From Massilia sp. IC2-278 (GTDB taxonomy: Bacteria > Pseudomonadota > Gammaproteobacteria > Burkholderiales > Burkholderiaceae_D), in NCBI RefSeq assembly GCF_020708045.1, contig NZ_JAJFES010000001.1, forward strand, positions 434,001 through 498,000: a stretch of 64,000 bases of DNA. The letters are read 5' to 3'. Under the pieces are notes generated by a model, which saw only the letters and a program-made list of their open reading frames with translations, was not told where the DNA came from and did no database searches. Below, piece after piece: positions 17,102-25,595 of the stretch (positions are counted from its first letter, which is position 1; each line of letters starts with the position of its first letter). The position numbers and the translations under genes were made by a program.

Positions 17102-17680
17102 GTGGCTGGCGTGCACGTCGAATTGAACCGCGCATCCAGTCACGGCCGCTTCCGCACCCGCCAGTTCTACCAAGGCTTCACCATGGTGGAACTCATCATC
17201 GTGATCGTCCTCGTCGGCATCCTGTCGGCGCTGGCGATCACGCGCTTTTTCGACCGCACGGTCTACGATACCGAAACCGCCACCGAGCAGCTGCGCAACA
17301 TCCTGCGCTACGGCCAGAAGACCGCCATCGCCCAGCACCGCAACGTGTTCGTGGTCCTCGGCCCGAACAGCGCCGGCCTCTGCTTCGCCAACGAGAATCC
17401 CTGCAGCGTGCCGAACCAGGTCCTGGCTCCCGCGGGCCAGAACAGCGATTCGGCCGCCACCCGCGCCGCCTGCAATTCGCGCACCTGGATGTGCGAAGGA
17501 CGGCCCGCCAATATCACGGCCGGGGCCAACCCCGCCATCACCTTCTTCGGCTTCAATTCGCTCGGCCAGCCGTTCAACAACCCGAACGCGGCGGCCTTTG
17601 GCGGCCTGACCTTCACGCTGTCCGGCGGCGGCAACACCCGTACCGTCAGCGTCGCCCCGGAGACCGGCTATGTCTTCTGA
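17102..17680 (+). CDS. mshC: MSHA minor pilin MshC
   Basis: A 192-residue pseudopilin. The leader is about 24 residues, then QG-FTMVELIIVIVLVGILSA with Glu +5. The soluble domain holds two Cys pairs (LCFANENPCS, ACNSRTWMCE) consistent with MshC. The proposed start is the GTG at 17102, 12 bases after mshA; no strong ribosome-binding site is seen, so translation may be coupled. The end overlaps mshD by 11 bases. Minor pilins of this set are thought to prime the pilus tip. Confidence 0.85.
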   Translation: MAGVHVELNRASSHGRFRTRQFYQGFTMVELIIVIVLVGILSALAITRFFDRTVYDTETATEQLRNILRYGQKTAIAQHRNVFVVLGPNSAGLCFANENPCSVPNQVLAPAGQNSDSAATRAACNSRTWMCEGRPANITAGANPAITFFGFNSLGQPFNNPNAAAFGGLTFTLSGGGNTRTVSVAPETGYVF

Positions 17681-18272
17681 GGCGCGGTTCCCGCGCCGCC
17701 AGCGTGGCGTGACCATGATCGAGCTGATCATGTTCATCGTGATCGTCTCGGTGGCGCTGGCCAGCATCATCGCCGTCATGCGCATCACCACCGCCAACAG
17801 CGCCGACCCGCTGCGTCGCAAGCAGGCGCTGATGATCGCCGAGGGCCTGCTGGAAGAAGTGCGTTCGGCCGGCTTCACGCTGTGCGACCCGAGTTCGGCC
17901 GACTTCGATACCCAGACCGATCCGACCCAGTGCGCCGTGCGCGAGAACTGGGGGCAGGTGGCGCCGGAACCCGTGAATCCGCGTCCCTTCGACAACGTCA
18001 ACGACTACGTGACCGCGCCGAACGTGGCGACCAACGCCTTCAACAATGCGGCCGGCGTGCTGACCGACGTCTCGGGCCAGCCGATCGGCGTCGACGGCTA
18101 CACCGCCACGCTCACCGTCTCGCCGGCCCAGCTGGGCGGCTACGGGGTTGCCAGCGGCACGGCCGCCAACACGCCGGTGCTGCGCATCCGCGTCACCGTC
18201 GCCTTCGGCGGCGATGCGCCGGTGGTGCTGGACGCCTACCGCATGCGCTATGCGCGCCCGGGGTTCCAGTGA
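17670..18272 (+). CDS. mshD: MSHA minor pilin MshD
   Basis: A 200-residue pseudopilin with leader MSSEARFPRRQRG, then VTMIELIMFIVIVSVA. The residue after the cleavage Gly is Val rather than the usual Phe or Met; Glu +5 is kept. The MshD pattern RRKQALMIAEGLLEEV follows the N-terminal helix, with Cys in FTLCDPS and QCAVRENW. The start overlaps the end of mshC and the stop overlaps the next start (TGATG), so translation is coupled. Confidence 0.88.
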   Translation: MSSEARFPRRQRGVTMIELIMFIVIVSVALASIIAVMRITTANSADPLRRKQALMIAEGLLEEVRSAGFTLCDPSSADFDTQTDPTQCAVRENWGQVAPEPVNPRPFDNVNDYVTAPNVATNAFNNAAGVLTDVSGQPIGVDGYTATLTVSPAQLGGYGVASGTAANTPVLRIRVTVAFGGDAPVVLDAYRMRYARPGFQ

Positions 18273-19144
18273 TGCGCCGCACGCTCACCCTTGCCGCCCA
18301 GCGCGGCTTCACCCTGGTCGAGGCGATCATGGTGATCGTCATCATCGGCATCCTGGGTGCGATCGTCGCGGTCTTCATCCGCGCCCCGATCCAGGGCTAC
18401 GTCGATGCCGTGGCGCGCGCCGAGGCCACCGACGAAGCCGACCTGGCGCTGCGCCGCATGGCGCGCGACATCCGCTTGGCGCTGCCGAACAGCGTGCGCG
18501 TGAACGCGGCCGGCAGCGCCATCGAATTCCTGCTCACCCGCACCGGCGGGCGCTACCTGGCGGCCGAGGACGAGGCGCAGAGCGGCACGCCGCTGTCGTT
18601 CACCGACACGAGTGCGGCCGGCCGCAGCTTTACCGTCGTCGGGCGCCTGGCGGCGAACATCGAGCGCGGCAACCAGATCGCCGTGTTCAACCTCGGCCTG
18701 CCCGGCGCCGACGCCTACGAAAACCCGAGTCCGACCCTGTCGGTGGTGGCAATTGGCGCCGCCGCCGGCGCCGAGAATGCCCTGGTTACGCTGGAGAGAA
18801 ACCGCTTCGCCGACCAGCCGGCGCCGATGCCGTCGCCGGACGCGCGCTTCCAGGTGGTGGAGGGGCCGGTGTCCTACGTATGCGAGGCGGCGCCGGGCGG
18901 CGGCTTCATGCTGCGCCGCTATGCCGGGTATGCGATCAATGCCGCCATGACGGTGCCGCCCGCCGGCGTCCAGCCCGCGATGCTGGCGGCGCGCGTGGCC
19001 ACTTGCGCCAATCTGTTCCGCAACGAAACCGCCGCCTCCAGCCGCGCCGGCCTGGTGGTGATGTCGCTGTCGCTGCGCACCCGTAACATCGCCGACCCCG
19101 CCGTGCGCCTCGTGCACCAGGTCCGCGTGGACAATACGCCATGA
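18272..19144 (+). CDS. mshO: MSHA minor pilin MshO
   Basis: A 290-residue GspJ-like pseudopilin. After a 12-residue leader comes RG-FTLVEAIMVIVIIGILGA, then LALRRMARDIRLALPNSVR, the typical MshO/GspJ block. Length is larger than MshC and MshD, as usual for MshO. The ATG overlaps the mshD stop, and the stop overlaps mshP by four bases. Confidence 0.88.
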   Translation: MRRTLTLAAQRGFTLVEAIMVIVIIGILGAIVAVFIRAPIQGYVDAVARAEATDEADLALRRMARDIRLALPNSVRVNAAGSAIEFLLTRTGGRYLAAEDEAQSGTPLSFTDTSAAGRSFTVVGRLAANIERGNQIAVFNLGLPGADAYENPSPTLSVVAIGAAAGAENALVTLERNRFADQPAPMPSPDARFQVVEGPVSYVCEAAPGGGFMLRRYAGYAINAAMTVPPAGVQPAMLAARVATCANLFRNETAASSRAGLVVMSLSLRTRNIADPAVRLVHQVRVDNTP

Positions 19145-19620
19145 TGCAGCAAACGATGCCTGTTCCTTCGCGCCGCGGCGCCGCCGGCGCCGGTCTCGTG
19201 ACCGCGATCTTCCTGCTGGTGGTGCTGGCCGGCCTGGCCACGGCCATGGTCTCGATCTTCGGCGCCCAGCGCCAGTCCGGCGCGCTCGACGAGCAGGGCG
19301 CGCGCGCCTACCAGGCCGCCCGCGCCGGCGTGGAATGGGCCGTGTTCCGGCGCTCCACCGAAGGCGCCGCCTATTGCCCGCCCGGCAGCGCAGCCGCCAG
19401 CCGCACCGATTCGTTCGCGCTGCCGGCCGGCTCGACCATGGCCGGCTTCGTGGTGACCGTGGTCTGCACCATGACGCCGGGGCCGGTCTCGGACAATCCG
19501 AACATCGACCTGAGCCGCTGGACCATCCGCGCCACCGCCTGCACTACGGGCGGCAATGCCTGCCCGGCCCCGACCAACAGCCGCGACTACGTCGAGCGCG
19601 TGATCGAGGTGCAGCTGTGA
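19141..19620 (+). CDS. mshP: MSHA biogenesis protein MshP
   Basis: A 159-residue PilX/GspK-like protein. Residues about 14-40 form a hydrophobic helix (GLVTAIFLLVVLAGLATAM), followed by YQAARAGVEWAVFR, the conserved motif of MshP and PilX proteins. Four Cys lie in the second half. It overlaps mshO by four bases, and its stop is nested in the GTG start of mshQ. Confidence 0.88.
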   Translation: MMQQTMPVPSRRGAAGAGLVTAIFLLVVLAGLATAMVSIFGAQRQSGALDEQGARAYQAARAGVEWAVFRRSTEGAAYCPPGSAAASRTDSFALPAGSTMAGFVVTVVCTMTPGPVSDNPNIDLSRWTIRATACTTGGNACPAPTNSRDYVERVIEVQL

Positions 19621-22600
19621 GCGCGGTGCGGGCTGGCCTGCTGCGCCTGCTGGCCATGCTCGTCATGCTGCTGGCCATGCTGGCTCCGGCGCGCGCGGAC
19701 ACGGCGATGGCGCTGACCCAGACCTTTAACGGCGCCATCAATTTCACCGGCACCCAGGCCACGATCCGTTCCAACAGCAACAGCAGGGATGCCTGCTCGG
19801 TGTATGGCTCGACCACCAACCGCAGCGCCACGCTGACCATGCCGTCCGGCGCCACGGTGCTGTCGGCCCAGCTCTACTGGGCCGGTTCCGGCAACAGCGC
19901 CGACAACAGCGTCGTCCTGGAGGGCAAGACGGTCACCGCGACGCGCAAGTATTCGTCGGCCACGGTCGGCAACGGCCTGAATTTCTTCGGCGGTGCGGCC
20001 GACGTCACCGACATCGTCAAGGCCAAGGGCAGCGGCAGCTATACCTTCTCCGGCCTGACGGTATCGACCGGCAGCCCCTGGTGCGCGTCGCAGGCCGTGC
20101 TGGGCGGCTTTTCGCTGCTGGTGGTGTATGGGCATCCGAGCGAGGACGAGCGCATCCTGAACCTGTACGAAGGCTTCCGCTACCTGCAGAACAGCGAGTA
20201 CACGGTTACGGCGACCAACTTCCGCTGGCCCACGCCGTGGCTGCCGACGCGCGAAAAGGCGCGCATCGGCTACATCAGCTGGGAGGGCGACGCCAGCCTG
20301 CTGTCCGACGGCGAGGCCCTGATCTTCGAAGGCAAGGAGCTGAGCGACGACATGAACCCGGCCGGCAACCAGTTCAACTCGAAGAGCAGCGTCAACCGTG
20401 ACGCCAACTCCTACGGCATCGACTTCGACGTCTACGATACCGAGGTGGTGCAGTGGATCTTCTACGCGCCCACCGTGACCACCACCTACCGCGCCGGCCA
20501 GGACCTGGTGCTGCTGAACGCCGAGATCCTGGTGGTGCCGACGCTGCCGGTGTCCGATTTGTCGATCGCGATGACGCGCGCCGCCGGTGCGCTGCAGGTC
20601 GGCGGCAAGGCCACCTACACGCTTCAGGTGACGAACAACGGCCCCTACACCGAGGCCGGGCCGGTGACGGTGGTCGACACCCTGCCGGCCGGCATGAGCT
20701 ACGTGTCCGCCACCGGCACCAACTGGACCTGCTCGAACAGCGGCCAGGTCGTGACCTGTACCTATAAAGCCTCGATGGGGCCGAACACGAATGCGGCGCC
20801 GCTGGTCCTGACGGCGAGCGTGACCCAGGCCGGCAGCCTGACCAACACCGCCCAGGTGACCGGCACCTCGGACAACAACGCCAACAACAATACCGCCAGC
20901 GATACCGCGACCGCCACCGCGCCGACGGTATCGGCTTCGGGCTACCGCTTTACCTCAAAGCCGTGCGACGCGAACGCGATCATCGATACCCCGGCCTGCC
21001 CCTTGTACGACGCGACGATGACGGGCGGCGCCAGCGCCGCCATCTACGTGACGGCGGTGAGCGGCAATAAGGCGATCGCCCTCAGCAGCACCCAGGAAAC
21101 GACGGTGCCGATGCAGTTCAGCCTGAGCTGCCTGGACCCGGCGACCGGCACGGTGGGCGCCAGCTATGCCGGCGCCACGCTGCCCGTGTGTACGCCAAAC
21201 GGGGCGGTGCCGTCTGCCACGGCGGCTTCTTCCTGGTCGAGTTCGGTCAACATGAAGTTCGCGTCAGGCAAGGCATCCGCTGCCATCAACACGGCCGGCG
21301 CCGCCATCCCGCCGCAGGCCGTGTTCGGCTATGCCGACGTCGGCAGCGTGCAGCTGAACCTGCTGGCCGCAGGCAAGACGGCGGCCACGGAGTCGTTCGT
21401 GGCGCGGCCCCTGCGCGTGGAGACCCGTAACATCACCAACGCTGCCGGCGGCGCCAATCCGAAGGTGAACAATCCCGACGGGACGGGCTTTGCCAAGGCG
21501 GGTGAAGACTTCAATGTCGAGGTCGTGGCCTTGCTCGCTGACGGCAAGACCCTGGCGCCGAGCTTTGGCAAGGAAAAGACAGTGCCGCAGCTGAACTTCA
21601 GCCACACCACGGCGGCCGTTGCCTCGGCGCCCATGGCCGATGCCGGCAAGCTCGCTTGGTCGAACCAGTCAAAAAACGGCAACGTGTTCTCGGCCCAGCT
21701 GAACTACAGCGAAGTGGGCGCCATCAACCTGGAGCCGGGACTTACCGATTACCTGGGCAGCGGCGCGGTCGGCGGCACACCGGTCGTGGTCGGCCGCTTC
21801 TATCCGGCCTACTACACCACCACCGTGACGACGCCGCTGGCCTGCCAGGCGGCGATGAACTGCGAGGCGGCGCCAAGCCCGGTGAATGGGGCTGCCTACT
21901 CGGGGCAAAACTTCGATGTCGAGGTCAAGGCCTTCAACGCCATCGGCGAGGGCCAGCCGCTGAAGAACTTCACTGGCGCCTGGCGCAAGCCCGTCACGCT
22001 GAGCGCAGCGGCGGCAAAGGGCGGCGCGGCAGCCGTCGGCGGCACCCTCGCGGCGATTGCCACCAGCCCCAACCCGAGCGACGCCACGCTGCTGGCGTCG
22101 CCGACCTACACGCTGGCGGTGCCCTTCGACGCCGACAAGCCGGCCAGCACGGCCTGGAGCGCGCCGACGGCGGTCTACCTGCGCGCCGAATCGCAGGAGC
22201 AGGTAGCCGGCTACGCCACGGCGCAGACGGTGTCGTCGAAGCGTCCGCCGGCGATCCAGTCCGAGGAAGATGGCCTGATGATCATCAACGGCCGCCTGAA
22301 CGTCGGCAGCGCCCAGGGCGCGAATACCCAGCGCACGCCGCTCAGCCTGCAGGCCCAGTACTGGACCGGCAGCGCCTGGATCAACCACAGCTGGGCCGAC
22401 GAGGCGGTGCCGCCGCCGGTGAGCATCGCACCGGGCGACGCCGTCTATACCTCGTGCCGGCGCAACCTGAACCGCACCACGGTCGAACCCGCCAGGGATG
22501 CCCAGAACGTCGACAACTGCCGCACCGGCAACGCCGGCATCGTGAAGGCCGGCTCGTCCCAGGCCATTACCCTCGGTAACCGCGGCGCCGGTACCTTCTG

Positions 22601-22748
22601 GCTGGCCGCGCCCGGCGCCACCAACGTGGGCAGCGTGCTGGTGCAGATGAAGTCGCCGTCCTGGCTGCCGAGCACGCGCGGGCGCGTCAGCTTTGCCACG
22701 ACCCGGACGTCGACGATCTACCTGCGCGAGTTGTATGGCGTGCAGTAA
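19617..22748 (+). CDS. mshQ: MshQ-like large surface protein with DUF11 domain
   Basis: A 1043-residue exported protein and probable pilus-associated surface component. Signal peptide residues 1-27 (ends PARA). Residues about 30-305 form a Cys-containing beta-rich domain resembling DUF3344. Residues about 313-435 are a DUF11 repeat (DLSIAMTRAAG, VTNNGPYTEAGPVTVVDTLP). The C-terminal half up to LRELYGVQ matches the DUF6701 region of MshQ. The GTG start at 19617 overlaps the mshP stop and no ATG is nearby. The N-terminal half differs from Vibrio MshQ, so adhesin or tip function is an inference from position and architecture. Confidence 0.82.
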   Translation: MSAVRAGLLRLLAMLVMLLAMLAPARADTAMALTQTFNGAINFTGTQATIRSNSNSRDACSVYGSTTNRSATLTMPSGATVLSAQLYWAGSGNSADNSVVLEGKTVTATRKYSSATVGNGLNFFGGAADVTDIVKAKGSGSYTFSGLTVSTGSPWCASQAVLGGFSLLVVYGHPSEDERILNLYEGFRYLQNSEYTVTATNFRWPTPWLPTREKARIGYISWEGDASLLSDGEALIFEGKELSDDMNPAGNQFNSKSSVNRDANSYGIDFDVYDTEVVQWIFYAPTVTTTYRAGQDLVLLNAEILVVPTLPVSDLSIAMTRAAGALQVGGKATYTLQVTNNGPYTEAGPVTVVDTLPAGMSYVSATGTNWTCSNSGQVVTCTYKASMGPNTNAAPLVLTASVTQAGSLTNTAQVTGTSDNNANNNTASDTATATAPTVSASGYRFTSKPCDANAIIDTPACPLYDATMTGGASAAIYVTAVSGNKAIALSSTQETTVPMQFSLSCLDPATGTVGASYAGATLPVCTPNGAVPSATAASSWSSSVNMKFASGKASAAINTAGAAIPPQAVFGYADVGSVQLNLLAAGKTAATESFVARPLRVETRNITNAAGGANPKVNNPDGTGFAKAGEDFNVEVVALLADGKTLAPSFGKEKTVPQLNFSHTTAAVASAPMADAGKLAWSNQSKNGNVFSAQLNYSEVGAINLEPGLTDYLGSGAVGGTPVVVGRFYPAYYTTTVTTPLACQAAMNCEAAPSPVNGAAYSGQNFDVEVKAFNAIGEGQPLKNFTGAWRKPVTLSAAAAKGGAAAVGGTLAAIATSPNPSDATLLASPTYTLAVPFDADKPASTAWSAPTAVYLRAESQEQVAGYATAQTVSSKRPPAIQSEEDGLMIINGRLNVGSAQGANTQRTPLSLQAQYWTGSAWINHSWADEAVPPPVSIAPGDAVYTSCRRNLNRTTVEPARDAQNVDNCRTGNAGIVKAGSSQAITLGNRGAGTFWLAAPGATNVGSVLVQMKSPSWLPSTRGRVSFATTRTSTIYLRELYGVQ

Positions 22749-22817
22749 GCGGGTAAAGACGTGACGCAGGAAGGCAGGGCGGCGATTAATTTGTATCGCT
22801 TTGTTTCCGTACTTGAA

Positions 22818-22823
22818 TATAAT
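22818..22823 (+). promoter_or_regulatory. possible -10 box of an internal promoter before mshI
   Basis: A perfect TATAAT lies in the 116-bp gap between mshQ and mshI, the largest gap in the pilus locus. The surrounding 22785-22835 is locally AT-rich. No good -35 is found 16-18 bp upstream (TTGTAT at 22791 is 21 bp away). It could give the assembly genes a separate start. Confidence 0.35.
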
Positions 22824-22864
22824 CAAGCCTTTATTGGCGACACCTTCGGCAACACCTGAAGCCA

Positions 22865-23830
22865 GTGTCAACATCGAACCGGACCCGCATGCGTTTTTTT
22901 AGAAGAGCAAAGAAAAGAGAAGGGTGGCTGGCGATCAGCCTGCAGCGCGACGGCATTGCCGCCGTCAGCATGCAGACCGCGCCGGACATCCGTCCGCAAG
23001 TGCGCCAGGCGGTGTTTTACCAGGGTAAGGTCACGCCGGAGCTGCTGGAAAAGCTGGGCCGCGACCTGCACGCCAACGCCTACCAGTGCAGCACCGTGCT
23101 CGCGGCCGGCGAATACCAGATGCTGGCGGTCGACGCGCCCAACGTGGCGGCCGACGAACTGAAGACGGCGGTGCGCTGGCGCCTGAAGGACATGCTCGAC
23201 TTCCACATCGACGACGCCACCATCGACGTGCTCGACCTGCCGGTCGACGCCGGTGCCGCTACCCGCGCCCAGCACTCGATGTTCGCCGTCGCCGCGCGCA
23301 ACAGCATCATCGAAGGGCGCCAGAAACTGTTCAGCGGTGCGAAGATCGACATGGCCGTGATCGACATTCCCGAAATGGCGCAGCGGAACATCGCGAAGAT
23401 GGTCGAGCCGGCGGGCCGCGGCGTTGCCATGCTCTCGTTCGGCGAAGACGGCGGCCTGCTGACCGTGTCGTACAAGGGCGAGCTGTACCTGACGCGCCGC
23501 ATCGACATCGCGCTCGAACAACTGCTCGATGCCGACCACGACCGCAAGCACGCCGGCTTCGACCGCATCACGCTGGAACTGCAACGCTCGCTCGACAACT
23601 TCGAGCGCCAGTATTCCTTCATCAGCGTGGCCAAGCTGGTGCTGGCCCCCTCCAGCGTGACCGGGCTCGAAGAATACCTGTCGAGCAACCTCTACATGCC
23701 GGTCGATACCCTCGACCTGGCCGCGCTCTTCGACTTCGCGCGCGCGCCGGAACTGGCCGACAAGGCCCTGCAGCAGCGCTTCCTGGTGCCGCTCGGCGCG
23801 GCCCTGCGCCATGAGGAGACGGTGCTGTGA
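22865..23830 (+). CDS. mshI: MSHA biogenesis protein MshI (PilM/GspL-like)
   Basis: A 321-residue cytoplasmic protein with the actin-like fold of PilM/MshI. The N-terminal part has GWLAISLQRDGIAAV and the middle VAADELKTAVRWRLKDMLDF, both characteristic. It should bind the short N-terminal tail of the next gene product (PilN-like) and form the inner-membrane alignment complex. The start may be the GTG at 22865 or the ATG at 22889. The stop overlaps the following GTG start. Confidence 0.88.
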   Translation: MSTSNRTRMRFFRRAKKREGWLAISLQRDGIAAVSMQTAPDIRPQVRQAVFYQGKVTPELLEKLGRDLHANAYQCSTVLAAGEYQMLAVDAPNVAADELKTAVRWRLKDMLDFHIDDATIDVLDLPVDAGAATRAQHSMFAVAARNSIIEGRQKLFSGAKIDMAVIDIPEMAQRNIAKMVEPAGRGVAMLSFGEDGGLLTVSYKGELYLTRRIDIALEQLLDADHDRKHAGFDRITLELQRSLDNFERQYSFISVAKLVLAPSSVTGLEEYLSSNLYMPVDTLDLAALFDFARAPELADKALQQRFLVPLGAALRHEETVL

Positions 23831-24486
23831 GCCAGCAGATCAACCTGTTCAATCCGATCTTCCTGCAGCAGAAGAAGATCTTCTCGACCCGCACCATGGC
23901 CCAGGCCCTGGGCGTGCTGGTGCTCGGCGTGGTGGCGATGGGGCTGTACGGCAGTGCGCGCGTGTCGGCGCTGCAGAAGCAGGCCGACGCCGGCGCCGTC
24001 CAGCTGCAGGCGCGCCAGGCGCGGCTGCTGGCCGTGAACGCGGAATTCCCGCCGCGCCAGAAAGACCCGGCCCTGGTCGAGGCGGTGCAGGAAGCCGAGC
24101 GCCAGCTCGCCACCCTGCGCGAGGTGTCCGGCGTGCTGCAGGGCGGGGAGCTGGGCAACACGCGCGGCTATGCGGAATACTTCCGCGCGCTGGCGCGCCA
24201 GCACGTGGACGGCCTGTGGCTGACCGGGCTGACGATCACCGGCGCCGGCACCGACATCGGCGTGCGCGGCCGCGCCCTCGATCCGGAAAGCGTGCCGGGC
24301 TTCCTGACCCGCCTGACGCGCGAGCCGGTCATGCAGGGCAAGGGCTTCGGCAGCCTGCAGATTTCGGAAGGGGCGCGCGAGCCGCAGGCCGGGGCGCCGG
24401 CGTCCGCAGTATCTGCAGCACCTGCCGGCCCGGCCCCCTACGTCGAATTCAGCCTGCAATCGAACACCGAGGCGCCGCGCACATGA
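23827..24486 (+). CDS. PilN-like MSHA assembly protein (MshI2)
   Basis: A 219-residue bitopic inner-membrane protein. The N-terminal QQINLFNPIF matches the INLLP-type tail by which PilN docks on PilM. A membrane helix lies at about 25-43, followed by a coiled-coil region and a small ferredoxin-like periplasmic domain. The GTG start is nested in the mshI stop. In Vibrio loci the PilN-like piece is part of MshI or a separate MshI2; here it is separate. Confidence 0.85.
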   Translation: MSQQINLFNPIFLQQKKIFSTRTMAQALGVLVLGVVAMGLYGSARVSALQKQADAGAVQLQARQARLLAVNAEFPPRQKDPALVEAVQEAERQLATLREVSGVLQGGELGNTRGYAEYFRALARQHVDGLWLTGLTITGAGTDIGVRGRALDPESVPGFLTRLTREPVMQGKGFGSLQISEGAREPQAGAPASAVSAAPAGPAPYVEFSLQSNTEAPRT

Positions 24487-25211
24487 AACAACAATGGATC
24501 AAGCTGGCCACGCGCGTCGATGCCCTCAGCCTGCGCGAGCGCATCATGGTGTTCGCGGCCTGCGCCGCCGCCATCGTCTTCCTGATGCACTTCTTCGCGC
24601 TCGGCCCGCAGCTGCGCAAGCAGGACGCGCTGAACGCCCAGATCACCCAGCAGCAGAACAACATCGAAGGCATCGACAACGAGATCCGCGCGCGCGTGGA
24701 AGCGGCCCAGAACGACCCGGACGCGGCGGTGCGCACCCGCCTGGCCGCGGTGCGCCGGGAAACCGAGGAACTCAGCGGGCAGCTGCGCGCGATGCAGAAC
24801 GGCCTGGTGGCGCCCGAGCGCATGGCGCCGCTGCTCGACAGCATCCTGCGCGCGAACGGCCGCCTGACCCTGGTGTCGGTGCGCACGCTGCCGGTGGAAT
24901 CGGTGCTCGAAGCGGGCCGCCGCGCGGCAGGCTCGGCGCCCAATGCGGCCCCGGCCCCGGCCCCGGCCCCGGCGCCGGCTGCCCAGGCTCAAGCCGAGCC
25001 CGGCAGCGCCGGCCTGCTCTACCGCCATGGCGTGGAAATCACCGTGCGCGGCAATTACCTCGACATGATCGCCTACATGAACGCGCTGGAAGGCTTGCCG
25101 ACCCAGCTGTTCTGGGGCCGCGCGCAACTCGAGGCGGAAACCTGGCCGGCCTCGCGCCTGACGCTGACCCTGTACACCCTGAGCCTGGACCGCAAATGGA
25201 TGAAGCTATGA
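24483..25211 (+). CDS. mshJ: MSHA biogenesis protein MshJ (PilO-like)
   Basis: A 242-residue bitopic inner-membrane protein. A short N-terminal segment (LSLRERIMVFAA) leads into a membrane helix at about 22-40. Then come a coiled coil (KQDALNAQITQQQNNIEGID) and a periplasmic domain interrupted by an Ala/Pro repeat linker near residues 160-170. Order and length fit MshJ, the PilO counterpart that pairs with the PilN-like protein. It overlaps both neighbours by four bases. Confidence 0.88.
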   Translation: MKQQWIKLATRVDALSLRERIMVFAACAAAIVFLMHFFALGPQLRKQDALNAQITQQQNNIEGIDNEIRARVEAAQNDPDAAVRTRLAAVRRETEELSGQLRAMQNGLVAPERMAPLLDSILRANGRLTLVSVRTLPVESVLEAGRRAAGSAPNAAPAPAPAPAPAAQAQAEPGSAGLLYRHGVEITVRGNYLDMIAYMNALEGLPTQLFWGRAQLEAETWPASRLTLTLYTLSLDRKWMKL

Positions 25212-25588
25212 AGCGCGCCTGTCTCGCCGTGTTCGCGCTGGCGGCGGCTGCCTCCTGCCTGCCGGCCGCCGCGCAAGCCCTGCGCGACCCGACCCGGCCG
25301 CCGGCCGTCCTGGTTCCGGGCGGCGCCGGCACACGCGCGGCAGCTCCGGCATCAAGCGGGCCGCAGCTGCAATCGATCCTGATCGCGCGCCAGCCCGGCG
25401 GGCGCCACGTGGCCGTGATCGACGGCGAGACGGTGCGTCTCGGCGACAGCTACAGGGGCGCGCGCGTGGCGCGCATGACCCCGAACGAAGTCGAGCTGGT
25501 GCGCGGGAGCGAACGTCGCGTGCTGAAACTGAATGCGCCTGGAAACGCGCTGCCGGCCGGCGGCATCGAACGCGCCCGCAAGGACTGA
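25208..25588 (+). CDS. mshK: MSHA biogenesis protein MshK (PilP-like)
   Basis: A 126-residue periplasmic protein. Signal peptide about 1-23 (ends AAAQA), then LRDPTRPP, a motif of MshK and GspC/PilP-type proteins. A small beta domain follows (SILIARQPGGRHVAVIDGE, VRLGDSYRGARV). It would link the inner-membrane MshI-J complex to the secretin MshL encoded next. The ATG overlaps the mshJ stop. Confidence 0.87.
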   Translation: MKRACLAVFALAAAASCLPAAAQALRDPTRPPAVLVPGGAGTRAAAPASSGPQLQSILIARQPGGRHVAVIDGETVRLGDSYRGARVARMTPNEVELVRGSERRVLKLNAPGNALPAGGIERARKD

Positions 25589-25595
25589 AACCAAG

